This document shows positions 1 through 11,217 of a stretch of 64,000 nucleotides of DNA, piece after piece. This DNA comes from Marasmius tenuissimus. Lineage: Eukaryota; Basidiomycota; Agaricomycetes; Agaricales; Marasmiaceae. The stretch covers positions 558,001-622,000 of the forward strand of contig JAQOTA010000053.1 of the NCBI GenBank assembly GCA_029532415.1. The letters are read 5' to 3'. The notes under the pieces were generated by a model that was not told the DNA's origin, did no database searches, and was given only the letters and a program-made list of their open reading frames with translations. The position numbers were made by a program, and so were the translations under genes. The first letter of the stretch is position 1; every line of letters begins with the position of its first letter.

Positions 1-454
1 TTCTTCCTGTTCGTTCCTCCGCTTCAAGTAGCCCCTCGCGTGCCCCAAGTTCACCGGGCTCTTCAGCAATCTCATAAACGTACTTCCTTCCCCACTGCTT
101 CAATATCCGTGCCGCTCTCCGAAACGCGAAAAAAGGCATATCTGCATCGACACCGTCAATCGTAGGTTTGTGAAGATGGTCGCTGTAGTCAAAGGTAATG
201 ATGATCCCGCCGACTTGTCTATTTTCCACAGCTAAAAATTCCTTCAGAGAGCGAAAATCTTCGAACTGTGGGGGTTTTGTCGTCGAATGTAGCTGTCGAA
301 GCCAGAGTCGATGGACTTGAACATCTGGCTCGGTGAACCATGGATCAAGGAGGAATGTGAGAGAGTTTGAGCTATTTCCAGGGTTACCTGAGTCGCTGCT
401 GAAGGTAAGTAACCAAGAATTGTCGCCAGTGAGGTGTTGGAGATGGACTGACAT
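1..454 (-). CDS. Metallo-beta-lactamase-like protein, N-terminal part (cut by window edge)
   Basis: An open frame of 151 codons runs from an ATG at 454-452 to the window edge without a stop. Seen: an opening segment LTGDNSWLLTF, then a FLLDPWF segment about 40 residues in, then a GGIIITFDYSDHLHKPT segment, then DADMPFFAFRRAARILKQWG. Known: fungal proteins of the metallo-beta-lactamase fold superfamily often start this way, with an xLLDPWL segment and an S/TDHxHxxT segment equivalent to the HxHxDH zinc region. The Asp-His pair is present but the full HxHxDH is not, as in many fungal members, so catalytic activity is uncertain. It is divergent from the metacaspase gene to its right. The family call comes from remembered pattern only, and the rest of the gene lies outside the window. 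Confidence 0.6.
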   Translation of the reverse strand, partial: MSVHLQHLTGDNSWLLTFSSDSGNPGNSSNSLTFLLDPWFTEPDVQVHRLWLRQLHSTTKPPQFEDFRSLKEFLAVENRQVGGIIITFDYSDHLHKPTIDGVDADMPFFAFRRAARILKQWGRKYVYEIAEEPGELGAREGLLEAEERTGR

Positions 455-2580
455 GTTTTATTGATTCTTCTTTGGCAAATTTCCGGATGAAGATCAAGCA
501 CGCTATCGGTTGCAATTGACCTCGATTGACGGCCTGCTAGCCAGGCTGCAGTTATGGAGCAGAAACTCCAGCCTCAAAGAGTGTCATATGGGCCGTTCTA
601 GTGAGTTTGAGGAGAAACGAGAGTTCTACATCATGGTTGAACGTTCAACGTTAGTACCAAAGAGCACTGGCGCGTATTGGTGACTGTGGACGACGGTCTC
701 AGACTCCTGGCTCAGCGGCCCGAAACGGTCATGTGTTGTTACCAACCTTGCCTTCTTACCACGAACTGTCGCGTCAATACCTGAGGCAGCTGCGTACTAC
801 GCGCCCTGAGCCTCGATTCCCGTTATTACTTTTAACTAGAATACCGGAGCTCAGAATTCTGTTTGAACTTTGAACGTTTCTAAACCCTCACGTCCTGGAT
901 AAGCCGCAAAGACGATTCTGCCGTGAAATAAGTTATCCTAACTATCCAGGTAAGCACCAATCCTTTGCTTCAGCTGAGATCTGTCGTACTTGAAAGTGTT
1001 TATGTGCTAGGCAAGATGCAGATGCGTAGATGCTATCCCGTCTAGACTCTCTGCGAAATTAGCGATTAGCCCGTGCTATCTACCTAAAGTTACACTGCTC
1101 AAGGAAATACCTCCGCCTCACCGCCTCTGCCCAGGACAAATTATATATGATATTGGACTCCTCGGTGCGACCATCATGATACGCTGGTGAGAAAGACGCC
1201 CATCTACTCGGAAGCATCATGCTAAGATTATTCTGGCCAGATACACAGCGTTGATGGCGATCGCAAACAGATCTTTGGCTTAGAGTGAGTGGTAACTTAG
1301 AAGGTTGAGTAATACAGAATGCTCCTCCTCACCTTCGTGTTGATGACAAGGATCAGACTACAGGTAATCAATTCCTCACTGAAAGGTGCTGATGTCTAGA
1401 ACATCTGGAACTGTCTCGTACTGTTACTAGACGTACGGTAGGCTGCATCAACGGGTCATAAACGCGGGGCGCGAACATGAGGTCCGGATGGCAGATCATC
1501 AGGCAGTTCTCCGTAATCTATCGTCAATTCAAACACTGCAACGAAGCTTTGCCTCTTCGACCGGGAAGATCTCGATGATTATGCGGCCAATCTAGCGAGC
1601 CATCAATGTTGGGTCGTTTTACTCCGCCATTAGTGTGTACCTCGAGGTCAAGGTCTGCTTTCACTGACAGTCTGACTGCTCCCACGTCTTGTACGCCCAG
1701 AAGCTCTTAAACTCCCCGTCGGGTTGGACGGCAGTCCTACGTTCCGAATCGATCGAGGTGGGTCTTCAACTTCACCGTCCTTGTTGTGCTTCGGTGTCAT
1801 GAGGACTGAACTCTAATGTTTCATCTGACCGTAGCCCGGTGACCATCTTCCAATCAACACTCGCAAGTTGGTCGTTCCATTCCGGCTGTTGCGGTAGGTT
1901 GCTCACTGCAAGGTACCTACCCCATTTCTCCTCCGCCTTGCACCCGCCTGTGCATAACACTGGAACCACCCTCGATCGTTGATTGTCGTCACCGGTGAGA
2001 GAAGAATGGTGGTGCAGCTGGGGCTACTGCGACGCCGCCCATCAAGTTGAACGCCTTCGCAATACATATTTCCGAGAGGCAAATGGTTCTGTAAGCCTCC
2101 GGTGACTTTCGCAAGTCATTTAGTGGTTGGTCCGACTCTAAATTGAAATCGTTGTTTATAGACCGTTATCTTTACATCACTCCCTAGTCCTGAACATGAT
2201 CAAACCTCCCCTCGAGTTGCCACTTGCGAGACCACGAGTGCCACAACTGCCACGGCACGCCGTTACCTCCTGGGCCACTGGTTCTTCCGTGCCTTCTATG
2301 GCGAAGTCGTTCCACTAGAACGTCTCCAATCTGTGAGCGCTACGAACAGGCCAGTTGAGCACCGGCCCATGCACGAGCTCAAGCGCAAGGCCATGTTGAT
2401 GATACTTCGTGTACAGGTCCCGTATCGCCGTGAATAAATATTTTTGACGCTCACATGCACATCCCGTTCAGGTCATCTTCATTCGTACTCAGACTTCTCA
2501 ATTCTCCTCCGCACAAGATCTGTTCTAGCTTCCGCCGACCAACGTACATACAACCCCATCCCTCTGAGATGTTACATTCG
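455..2580. other. About 2.1 kb without a recognisable gene
   Basis: No frame here shows a known motif or a convincing exon chain. The longest minus-strand open stretch (about 65 codons at 1772-1969) is not recognised and could be an exon or a relic. The right end, from about 2580, is shared with the region upstream of the second metacaspase gene. Confidence 0.4.
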
Positions 2581-3078
2581 AATTCACGGAGCGTCTAAGT
2601 GACCGATGGTCTGTGGGAATTCTTGTCCAAAATTACCGGCGTTTGCGGATGCAGGGTCGTGACAGGCTCAATCCCATCAAGCGACCATCATCATAGATGA
2701 AGATCAGGATTCATAATCGTATAAGAGCCATCCTCCCGTCTCCACAGGTTCTCAAGTGACCTTTCGCGCAGGCTCGCAAGCACATTTTGCTCCTTTTTTC
2801 ATTTTGCCCGGGCAACATCGACTGTGTTTTCCGCAATGAACGCCACAAGCGCTTATCTGGACAGCCTCGTCCCTGGGCGGCGACACCACATTGCGCTCAA
2901 ACACCGAACCCTGGAGCTCTGTAGACTTGTCAAGAAGCTTTGGTCTAAGATTACCGCCCAAGCAAGCCTTCATATAAACGGCCTGATTCCCAAGCGGCGG
3001 TCTTGCGGAGAGCTTACTAACACCCACTCCAGACCCCAGGACCACAAGCGACACCGACGTGCTCACCGCCCTACCACG
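2581..3078 (+). promoter_or_regulatory. Promoter/5' leader of metacaspase gene 1, with TATA box
   Basis: A TATAAG sits at 2720-2725 in the context TCATAATCGTATAAGAG. The same context recurs as TCATAATCATATAAAG at 5843-5858 upstream of metacaspase gene 2. Similarity between the two upstream regions begins near GCGGAGCGTCT-type sequence (about 2586 and 5725) and continues to both start codons. The promoter was therefore duplicated together with the coding region, and both copies probably respond to similar signals (inference). Confidence 0.5.
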
Positions 3079-5269
3079 ATGAACGTCATTCGAGACTGTC
3101 TTCCGAAGGTCTGCCGTGTCAAGAATCAACCTCAAGCCAGCCTTCCGAGTCGGCAAGAGGTCACCGAGGAGACGAGGAAACCAAAGAAGAAGGCGTTGCT
3201 TATCGGAGTGCAGTACATGACTATGGGGGAGAACGCGTTGAAGGGACCTCATAAGGATGTTGCTGCTATGAGGAAACTGTTGATTGGTGCGTATTGGATC
3301 ACCTTTCTCCATTACTCGCGGATACTGACTGACCTTCCGTTTAGAAAAGTACCAGTACAACCCGAAGGACATCGTTGTTCTGAAGGATACCAAAAACTCA
3401 AAACAGAAGCAGCCTACGCGCGACAATCTGGTCAGCGTATCGATTGATTTCATGAAGAGAAATATACTGAATCAGTGATATCCTTTAGGTCGCCGAGATG
3501 AAGAACCTCGTTCATGAGGCAGCACCTGGCGATCGATTCTTCTTCCATTGTAAGCGACTCCTCATACTCTTGCTCGGTCATGGCCTAATATTTCGTCAGA
3601 TGCAGGCCATGCTCTTCAAGTCCCAACCACGGATAGAAAGGAGGAGGACGGAATGGACGAATGTCTGTAATCCCTTTGCTGCCGTGCACCTTCTCGTAGG
3701 GTTCTGACTTTTCGATCCCTTCCAGGTATTATTCCATGCGACTCCAATGGAACTCCGAACGACCCGAAGCTGATCAAGGATGATGTATGTATCCCGTTGC
3801 TCTACCCCGTATACGTTGGTTCTGACGCACTGCCCCACAGTTATTAAAGGAGATTCTGGTGGATAAACTACCAACAGGATGTCATCTAGTGGTGCGTATC
3901 TGATGCCCTTTCGTCCAATCATGCATTCTGAGATGGTTCGCACAGGCTATATTCGACGCCTGCCACTCCGCATCGCTGCTAGGTCCGATTTCGTCTCCAC
4001 ATAGTGACTGTTCCCTCGTTCTTACCACGTTACCCCCGCAGATTTGAAGCACTTCCGGTGCAACCGAGTGTACGTTCCGTGGATGTCGAAGGGCCGTAGA
4101 AGGAGTAACTCGTTGTGGTTAGCGAACGGTACATGATCTGCTCAATTCCTTTCTATCCCATCTGAACGTCATTATAGTTCGCCAAGACGCAGCATTGTTC
4201 AACACCCGAATAATCCACCAAACCAGTCGCATGAGCAAGAACGTGGTCAAAACCCGTAGAACGTCTATTGATCGTCCCTGTGAAATATCCGAAAAAGAGG
4301 AACAAGCTCTCCCGCCAACGCCAGCTTCGCATATTGTTGAATTCCCTCAGGAACATCACAGCTGCCAGTCCCCTTGTCATGCTCCCTCCCCTCTGCGACC
4401 ACGACCCGTTATCACGACCGAGGGAATATCTTCGGTTCCAAGGCCACGCATGCTCTCTAGGTCGAACACCAGGGACAAGAAACGTCAATCTGCGAGCTCC
4501 TTCAAGACAAGCCTCATTCCCTGGCTTGATGATCACGCTGGTCGTGATGAGTTTATTTTCGAATCGCCTGTGGAAGAGTATTGCTCGGGTAGCTGCAGGG
4601 GAAGACTTTCGCCCATCGTGGGCCGTAAACTGACACTGGGGAGTGCCAAGAGCCCGGCGTCAGCGCTTAGACCACCTGTGGGTCCGCCAGCCAATGTGGT
4701 GAGCATCTTCTTTCTTGTTCACGCCTAGTGCTTGTGAGGCTGATCGCGGTGTTGCACCTAGATCTCCCTGGGTTCGTGCAAAGATAGTCAACTGGCTTGG
4801 GAGGATTTGGAGGGCTCGTCGATGACTCAGACACTAGTAGATCTCCTCAGTGAGTATCCGCATCATTAGTCGTTTCCAGACGTTGTATTGACGTTCATAT
4901 CAGGCAGCGATCCCCACCCCACTCTGAACGACTTTATGACAAAGCTCAGCCACACGATGCACGATAGGCTTCTTCGAATGCACGGTGCGAATAGGGAGTT
5001 CAAAAAGAAAAGGAAACTGTGGAGGTTGAGGCGTTGCAAGAAAGCGTCGGTCGAAGGCGACACGAAGGGGGCAGAGATCAGTAACTTCCAAGACCCTCAG
5101 GTAATTCGTTCAGAGTGAATCTCCGTGATCAACGATTGCTTACTTTTGCTCGCGTCTCCCCCCCAGCTATCGAGTCATAAACCTCTGGTGAGTGGCACCA
5201 TCGTCAGTGCGAAGATGATGAGCTGACGCACCTTCTTAATAGGATATGAATTCGCGGCTGGACCTGTGA
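3079..5269 (+). CDS. Metacaspase (caspase-like cysteine protease), copy 1
   Basis: Metacaspases (peptidase family C14) cleave after Arg/Lys and are linked to stress responses and programmed cell death. By eye the gene splices into 13 exons coding for about 501 residues. Seen in order: KKKALLIGVQYM (first p20 strand, about residue 36), DIVVLKDT, then HYAGHA with the catalytic His near residue 122 (codon 3608-3610, made across an intron), DECIIPCDS, ILVDKLPTGCHLV, and DACHSAS with the catalytic Cys near residue 182 (codon 3961-3963). A Ser/Pro-rich linker of about 170 residues follows, then a C-terminal p10-like part (WEDLEGSSMTQTLVDLL, DPHPTLNDFMTKLSHTMHD) and a basic tail. Odd: the usual SGHG is AGHA. 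There is no Pro/Gln-rich N-terminal prodomain. The start is the first ATG in frame with KKKALLIG and matches the start in copy 2. Confidence 0.85.
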
Positions 5270-6172
5270 ATGACTCTCCCCATGAAGCCTCTCCCGCTCA
5301 CGCCTTTCCTTTATGGGTTGCTTTCGTGCCTTCCCTTGTATTTCTCTCAAATCGCGCACTCATATTTAAATGGTTGCTATCACCCCTCATTCATATGTAT
5401 TTGTCGCCACGAGCTCCAACGCGACGTCTACCACGTCTATATTTTAGTTACCTTAGCACTTCTCGACCCGTTAAGAACGGGCTACTAACATACGATGTTC
5501 TAATGTACTCCTACCACATGTTTGTACCATACTTGATTTTTCGATGCTAGTACCAGATTCTATACTACGATTGTAATATACAAATTCAGAACGTTATAAA
5601 CCAGAAACTTGTACGAGATCATTATCAACATCAAGGTTCAGGTTGATCACAACAGGTATTAAGCTAGCCATGTCGCCGCAGCCCTACTATGCCACAACCA
5701 GGTACACTTGAATAAACTTCAGTCGCGGAGCGTCTGAGTGACCGAGTGATCGACGAGCTGTGGGAACTCCTCGTGTACTCCACCGCCAGGCATGTTCAAT
5801 TTCATCAAATTACCACCATCATCAATGCAGAGGATGGGGCTTCATAATCATATAAAGGATACCCTCCCGGCCTTACAGGTCCCCGAGTAACTTATTATCT
5901 ACGCTGGTAGCACGTTAGGCCTTTTTCATTCTCTCCCACCAACGCCGACTGCCCGCCGCAAGAAAGCGCAGTAGAGAGCGCCAATCTGGATAGTGGGCGC
6001 CGATATCTCAAACACCGACTCCTGGGTCCCTGTAGATTTACTCGGAAGATTACCGCCCGCACTTTCATATAAACGGTCTGGCTTGCAAATGACGGTTTCG
6101 CAGATAGCTTACCAACTCCCACTTCAGCTCCCAGGACGGCAAGCGACTTGACGTGCTCACGCTTCTACGACT
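5270..6172. promoter_or_regulatory. 3' flank of metacaspase 1 and duplicated promoter of metacaspase 2
   Basis: From 5270 to about 5700 lies the 3' flank of gene 1, which is similar to the flank after copy 2 and to relics near 28.9-29.0 kb. From about 5725 the sequence repeats the upstream region of gene 1, including a TATAAA at 5851-5856, 322 bases before the start codon. Confidence 0.5.
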
Positions 6173-8344
6173 ATGGGCCTTATTCGAGACTATCAACCCC
6201 AGCCTCAAGACAACATTTTGCCTCTGGAAGAGGCCGCTGAGGATCTGAGGAAGCCAAAGAAAAGGGCGTTACTTGTTGGAGTGGAGTACATGACTGACAT
6301 GACTTTGGGGAAGGAACTTGTGTTGGAGGGATCTCATAAGGATGTTGCCGCTATGAAGAACTTGTTGATTGGTGAGTAACGGATTACTCTTCATAAACAT
6401 TCCCTATGGGTATTGACTGACACTTCTTACAGGAAAGTACGACTACAACCCGAACGATATCGTTGTTCTGATCGACACGATGGATCCAAACCAGAAGCGA
6501 CCGACGCGTGATAACCTGGTCAGCCCAAAAAGATTGGTCTCATGGAACGGCGAACGCTGAGCAAGCATGATATTGCTTAGATTGCTGAGATGAAAGACCT
6601 CGTTCGTGGTGCGGCGAGTGGTGACCGATTCTTCTTACATTGTGAGCGAATCTACATGTCCTTCTTGCTCGGGTTCCCTCTAATATTTGGTTAGATTCGG
6701 GTCACGCTACCCAAGTCCCCAACGAGGACAAGAAAGAGGAGGATGACATGGATGAATGTTTGCACTTCCCTTTCTAGATATCTTTCAGAAGGTTCTGATA
6801 CCCGTTTCAGGCATTGTCCCATGCGACTCAACCCTCGAACATCCAAACCTGATTAAAGATGATGTATCCCATTCCCCTATCTCGTATGACGTTCTCATCC
6901 TGACGCAATGTTCCACAGTTGATGAGGGAAATTCTAGTGGATAAACTACCAGCCGGATCGCATCTAGTGGTATGGATCGATCTTATCGCAACTCCCCATG
7001 TATTCTGAGATAGTGCACAGGCTATATTTGACGCCTGCCATTCCGCTTCGTTACTAGGTCTGCATTTTCTTCCAACTCAGTAAACGCTCGCTCGTTCTTA
7101 CAATTTCCCCGGCAGACCTGAAGCACTTTCGTTGCAATCGAGTGTACGTTCCGTGGAAATCAAAGGGCCGTAGAAGGAGTAATTCGAGGTGGTTACCTAA
7201 CGGTACGTGATCTTTACAAGTCCTTTTGACTACCTCATCTGAACGTCGCTCTAGTTCGCCATGACGCGGCACTTATCAATACCCAAATCATCCGCCGCAG
7301 GACGCGTCGCACGAGCAAGAACATTGTCAGAACCCGCAGAATGACCGTCAACCGTGCCCCGTGCTTACCATCCCAAGAGGAGGAACAATTGGTTCCACCA
7401 GCGCCGGCTTCGCATGGCACGGAACGCCCTCAGGAGCAACCCAGCTTCCAACCCACTTGCCACGCTCTCCCCCCGTCGCGGCCACAACGCCCCGTTATCA
7501 AGACTGAGGGCATATCCCTGTTTACAAAGCAAAGTACATCCTCGAAATCGAGCACTAAAGGCAGGAGGCGTCGGTCCAAGACCCTATACCAGTCAAGCTC
7601 GCCTAACTTCTTCGGCGATTACCACCCCGGGCAGAGTGACATTATCTGCGAATCCCCGGTGGAAGAGTTTTGCACAGGAAATTGTAGGGAAACACCGTCG
7701 CCCATTGTGGGTCGGAGGCCGACACTTGAGAGCGCGAACAACCCAGTGTCGGTCGAATCGCCGTTGGAACAGTTGGCAAATGTGGTGAGTATGATTCTCT
7801 TTTGTCTATGCCCAGTGCTGTGCTCATGAGATGTTGCACACAGATGTCTTTAGGTTCGTGCGAAGATAGCCAACTGACTTGGGAAGATGCGGAAGGTCAT
7901 TCAATGTCTCAGATGGTGGTCGATCTTCTCAGTGAGTAATTGCAGTATTCTCCGATCTAGGGCTTCATACTGATGCTTGCATTAGGAAAAGATCCCCACC
8001 CGACTCTGAACGACTTCATGATGAAGTTGAGCCACACGATGCATGATAGGTATCTTCACATGCACCGCGTAAATAAGGAATTTAAACAGCGGATAAAGCG
8101 GTGGAGGGCAAAGAAAAGCCAAAAAGCTTCACCCGAAGGTGACACGAAGGGGGCGGAAATCAGTAACTTCCAAGACCCTCAGGTGAGCGACTTGTGGTCC
8201 CCCTCGAAACATAGAGTCACTTACTTTGCTCTACTTCGCCTAGTTATCGAGTCATAAACCTCTGGTGAGTACCTTACATCAGTTTGGGAAGGATGGACCG
8301 ACGTACCTTCGTAACAGGACATGAACTCGCGGCTGGACCTGTGA
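6173..8344 (+). CDS. Metacaspase (caspase-like cysteine protease), copy 2
   Basis: This is a tandem paralogue of the gene at 3079, with the same exon order and almost all introns at matching positions. Seen: KKRALLVGVEYM, SHKDVAAMKNLLIGKY, DIVVLIDTMD, HYSGHATQVPNEDKKEEDDM with the catalytic His at codon 6703-6705, DECIVPCDS, and FDACHSAS with the catalytic Cys at codon 7036-7038. The Ser/Pro linker is Arg-rich. The C-terminal part has DPHPTLNDFMMKLSHTMHD, then RVNKEFKQRIKRW, and ends NSRLDL as in copy 1. Here the His motif is SGHA, so both intact copies have Ala where most metacaspases have Gly. No premature stop was found when exons were joined by analogy with copy 1, so it looks functional. 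The p10-like region sits in later exons from about 7850. Confidence 0.85.
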
Positions 8345-8904
8345 AAGACTATTACCTGGGAAGAAGATTTCGCTTACGCTTTTCTTTTGAGATCGTCTTT
8401 GGTCCTCTCTTTCTGTTTTTCTCGGTATGGCTATTATTCAATAGTTATTGCTATCGCCTTTCCTCACTGTTATGTAACATAGTCGCCGCCACGAACTGTC
8501 TATACGCGATGTCCATTCTAATTCCCTTACTCGATTACCCCTCAAAAGCGAGTTACTGACATACGATCTTGTACTATACTTAGTTTTCCAACACCATTGG
8601 CAGATTTATCATTATGAGGATGAGAAACGGCCGGAAGACTTAGGTCCCTCGATCGCGACGTCTTTCCTACGTTCAATTATCTCGATTGCCCGCATGCAAC
8701 ATACTTTTTGCGATTCTCCTAGGTGAATTTGGCGAGATTCCTTGAAATCTGTGTGGATATTACCGGGCCAGATAGATCCTGCAATAATGTACTTGGTAAG
8801 CGTCGATTGACGGTGTCAGACTGAGGATCGACACTTTCCGGTGGGATCCCGAAAAGGCAGCCGCGTAAAGAGGTACAAACAGACCCTCCACCGTCGTTGA
8901 CCGC
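8345..8904. other. 3' flank of metacaspase 2; no gene seen
   Basis: The first part is AT-rich 3' flank resembling that of copy 1. The rest shows no recognisable coding sequence and ends at the TGT target duplication of the palindromic element. Confidence 0.4.
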
Positions 8905-8907
8905 TGT

Positions 8908-9484
8908 CACGGGGCACCGGGCAGAATTTCACGACCGTGAAACTGGATTTGGAAACTATGAAGGTTAACCAGCCCAAGAAATTACCTCCTTCCCATCCAG
9001 TAAAGATACACCTCAACAAAGGGAAATGCTGAGGTTTTGTGATTGCTAACTTGATAGCTTCACGAAGGCGTATCTTACAGATTTTGTAGCGGTAACAAGT
9101 CTGATTTTCGACCGATAATTTTTTTTGTGGAAACACAATGCCTGTTTATAAGGCAGTGCGCTGGCCCCTAATGTCCCGGAACGGTACTTAGATAGGCTTC
9201 CATCGCCGGTATATGACACCGCTTAGGGCCGGAACCCCGCCTCGTAAACGGGCATTGTGTTTCCACAAGGAAATTATCAAACGGGAATCGAACCTGTTAT
9301 CGCTACCTGATATGTTAGATACACCTTCGTGAATTTTTCATGTTAGCAATTGTGAAGCCCCAGTCTTTTCCTTCATTGAGGTGTACCTTTACGGAGAGGG
9401 AACAAGGGCATTTATTGGGCTGGTTAACCTGTATGGTTCCCAAAGCCAGTTTCACAGCCGTGAAATCCTGGTTGGTGCCCCGTG
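8908..9484. mobile_element. Fully palindromic (foldback) DNA element, intact copy 1
   Basis: The element starts CACGGGGCACC and ends GGTGCCCCGTG. The left half is an imperfect inverted copy of the right half over nearly the whole 577 bases, meeting near 9200. It is flanked by TGT at 8905-8907 and TGT at 9485-9487, a 3-base target duplication. A sub-terminal palindrome arm (TGTGGAAACACAATGCC and its complement) lies near 9126 and 9253. No open frame is recognisable, so it is non-autonomous. CAC...GTG ends with a 3-base duplication are what the CACTA/EnSpm group uses, though here the ends read CACGG rather than CACTA; assignment to that group is inference. A second copy starts at 16006. Confidence 0.75.
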
Positions 9485-9487
9485 TGT

Positions 9488-9807
9488 TGGACGCGTCCTC
9501 GACGCGATCGCTTTGAGACAAGATGGCGCGTATACCCTTGCCCACAACAGCCTGTCGATTTCTACTCCTTTGCTGTGTAGGATCATTGTCAAATTCATTA
9601 ACACCCCTCGCGGCATTTCCACCAGCAAAGATGGCAGCAAGGTCTCTATCAAAAAGACTGTACATGTGCTACCACTATCAGTCGTGAGGCATTCCGCTCG
9701 GTGTGTATCTCATGACATCTTCAAGTAAAATGACTTGACACCTAGCCGTAAGATTGCGTACCCAACGACCTCAAGATATGTATGGCAAATCATCCATATC
9801 TATTCAA
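9488..9807. other. Spacer between palindromic element and metacaspase relic; no gene seen
   Basis: No motif or shared repeat is recognised here. Similarity to the metacaspase genes begins only at about 9808. Confidence 0.35.
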
Positions 9808-10790
9808 GAAAAATGACAACCTGGTTAGCCTAATGATTGATTCCATGAAGAGGCGTATACTGAAGTCAAGATGTCCTTTAGGTTGCCAAGATGACTGAGG
9901 ACCTCGTTCAGGGGGCACTACCTGGCGATCGTTCTCTCATTGAAAGGGGCTCCTCACGCTATTCTTGCTCAGTCCTGGCCAACATTCTCTCGAATCCGAG
10001 CCATGTTACCCAAGTCTCAACCAGTGATATAAAGGAGGAAGACGGGATTGGAACTCGGAGGGTTGTAGAAGGAGCAATTCGAGGTGGTTAACCAACGGTA
10101 CGTGATCTTTCCGAGCCCCTTTGGCTACCTCATCCAAATCTCGCTCTATTTTGCCATGACGCGGCACTGATCAACACCCAAACTATCCCCTGGACCCACC
10201 GCATGAGCAAGAACATTGTTAGACCCAGGAAGATGACCATCAACCGCGGCCCGTGCTCACCGCCTCAAGAGGAGGAACAATCGCCTCCACCAGCGCCGGC
10301 TTCACATGGCAGAATTCCCTCGTGGATAACCCAGCTTCCAGCCCACTTGCCACGCTCTGCCCCCATCGCGGCCACAACCCCTTGCTATGAAGACTGAGTG
10401 CATATACTTGTTTACAGAAAAAAGCACATCCTCCAGGTCGAATACTAGAGGCGGGAGACGTCGGTCCAAGAGCGCGTACCAGTCAAGCTCGACTCACTTC
10501 CTCAGCAATTACTACCCTGGGCAGAGTGAGCTTATATCCATGAATCGCCGGTGGAAGAATTTTGCACGGGAAATTGTAGAGAAGCGCTGTCGCCCATTGT
10601 GGGCCGGAGGCCAACACTTGAAAGCGAGAACAACCCAGTGTCGGTGCTCGAATCACCGCTGGAACCACTGGCCAACATGGTGAGTATCACCCTGCTTTGT
10701 CCGTGTCCAGTGCTGTGCTCATCAGGATGATGTATATCTCAGTGAGTAATTGCGTCATTCGTCGTTTCTGGACGTCGTGTTGATGCAGAG
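9808..10790 (+). pseudogene. Metacaspase pseudogene, copy 3 (5'-truncated, internal deletion)
   Basis: Similarity to the intact metacaspases starts in the intron/exon region coding for VAEMKNLVHEA (here AGGTTGCCAAGATGACTGAG near 9880). It runs through the His exon, where the reading no longer gives an intact HYSGHA. It then jumps at about 10050 straight to the exon that follows the Cys exon (GTAGAAGGAGCAATTCGAGGTGG at 10064). The DACHS exon and its neighbours are missing. The Ser/Pro linker region is readable in pieces (10203-10683) with frame breaks, including ARTTQCR-type shadows of the real frame. Similarity ends near 10790, before the p10-like exon. Loss of the first exons and of the catalytic Cys makes a protease impossible. 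Confidence 0.75.
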
Positions 10791-11217
10791 CAAAGGCGCA
10801 GAACCCACAACTTCAGAAGATGAACATGGAAAATTCGTTGTCTAAACAAGTCTCACGGGTCTCTCTTACTAAGTAACAGGACGAAAACATGGAAGTTATC
10901 TACCTCACAACACGGAGGACGACTGATTCATTGATTCGCGAGATAAGCGCGAAGCGATTGTACGGAATGGAGGACGCTTTCAGGGCTGAAGCCCGAAGGC
11001 AAGCCTCTGTGCCATCCAGGGTAGTGTTGAGGTGCCAAACCGTTTGAGGTTCTAGACAAATGTAAGGTCGTATGAGACTCACAATCAGTAGGAAGCATTG
11101 GACATACCGGACGATCTCATCGTGGTTCTCCCAATTGCCTATACGCTTGTATCGAAGAATTGAACGAACAAGCGTTTGCGCCAGATCATTGCCGTTGTTT
11201 GACTAGAGCAAGAGTGG
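10791..11217 (-). other. Intergenic, with a minus-strand open stretch that may extend the kinase gene
   Basis: On the minus strand a frame is open from about 11187 to a stop at 10900. It includes LRYKRIGNWENHDEIVRY and LISRINESVVLRVVR and could be a further 3' exon of the double-kinase gene. No splice join that keeps frame with the exon ending near 11219 could be found, so it is left outside the gene. Confidence 0.3.

Noticed and set aside
1772..1969. 65-codon minus-strand frame, somewhat protein-like
   Set aside because: Too short, no known motif, and no supported neighbouring exons.
2752..3453. Long minus-strand open frame of 233 codons opposite the first metacaspase
   Set aside because: It is the antisense shadow of the metacaspase leader and first exons, has no known motif and no counterpart opposite metacaspase copy 2.
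9280..9330. Possible tRNA gene
   Set aside because: Only a B-box-like sequence is present. I cannot build an acceptor stem, D arm and anticodon arm, and it lies within a transposon arm.
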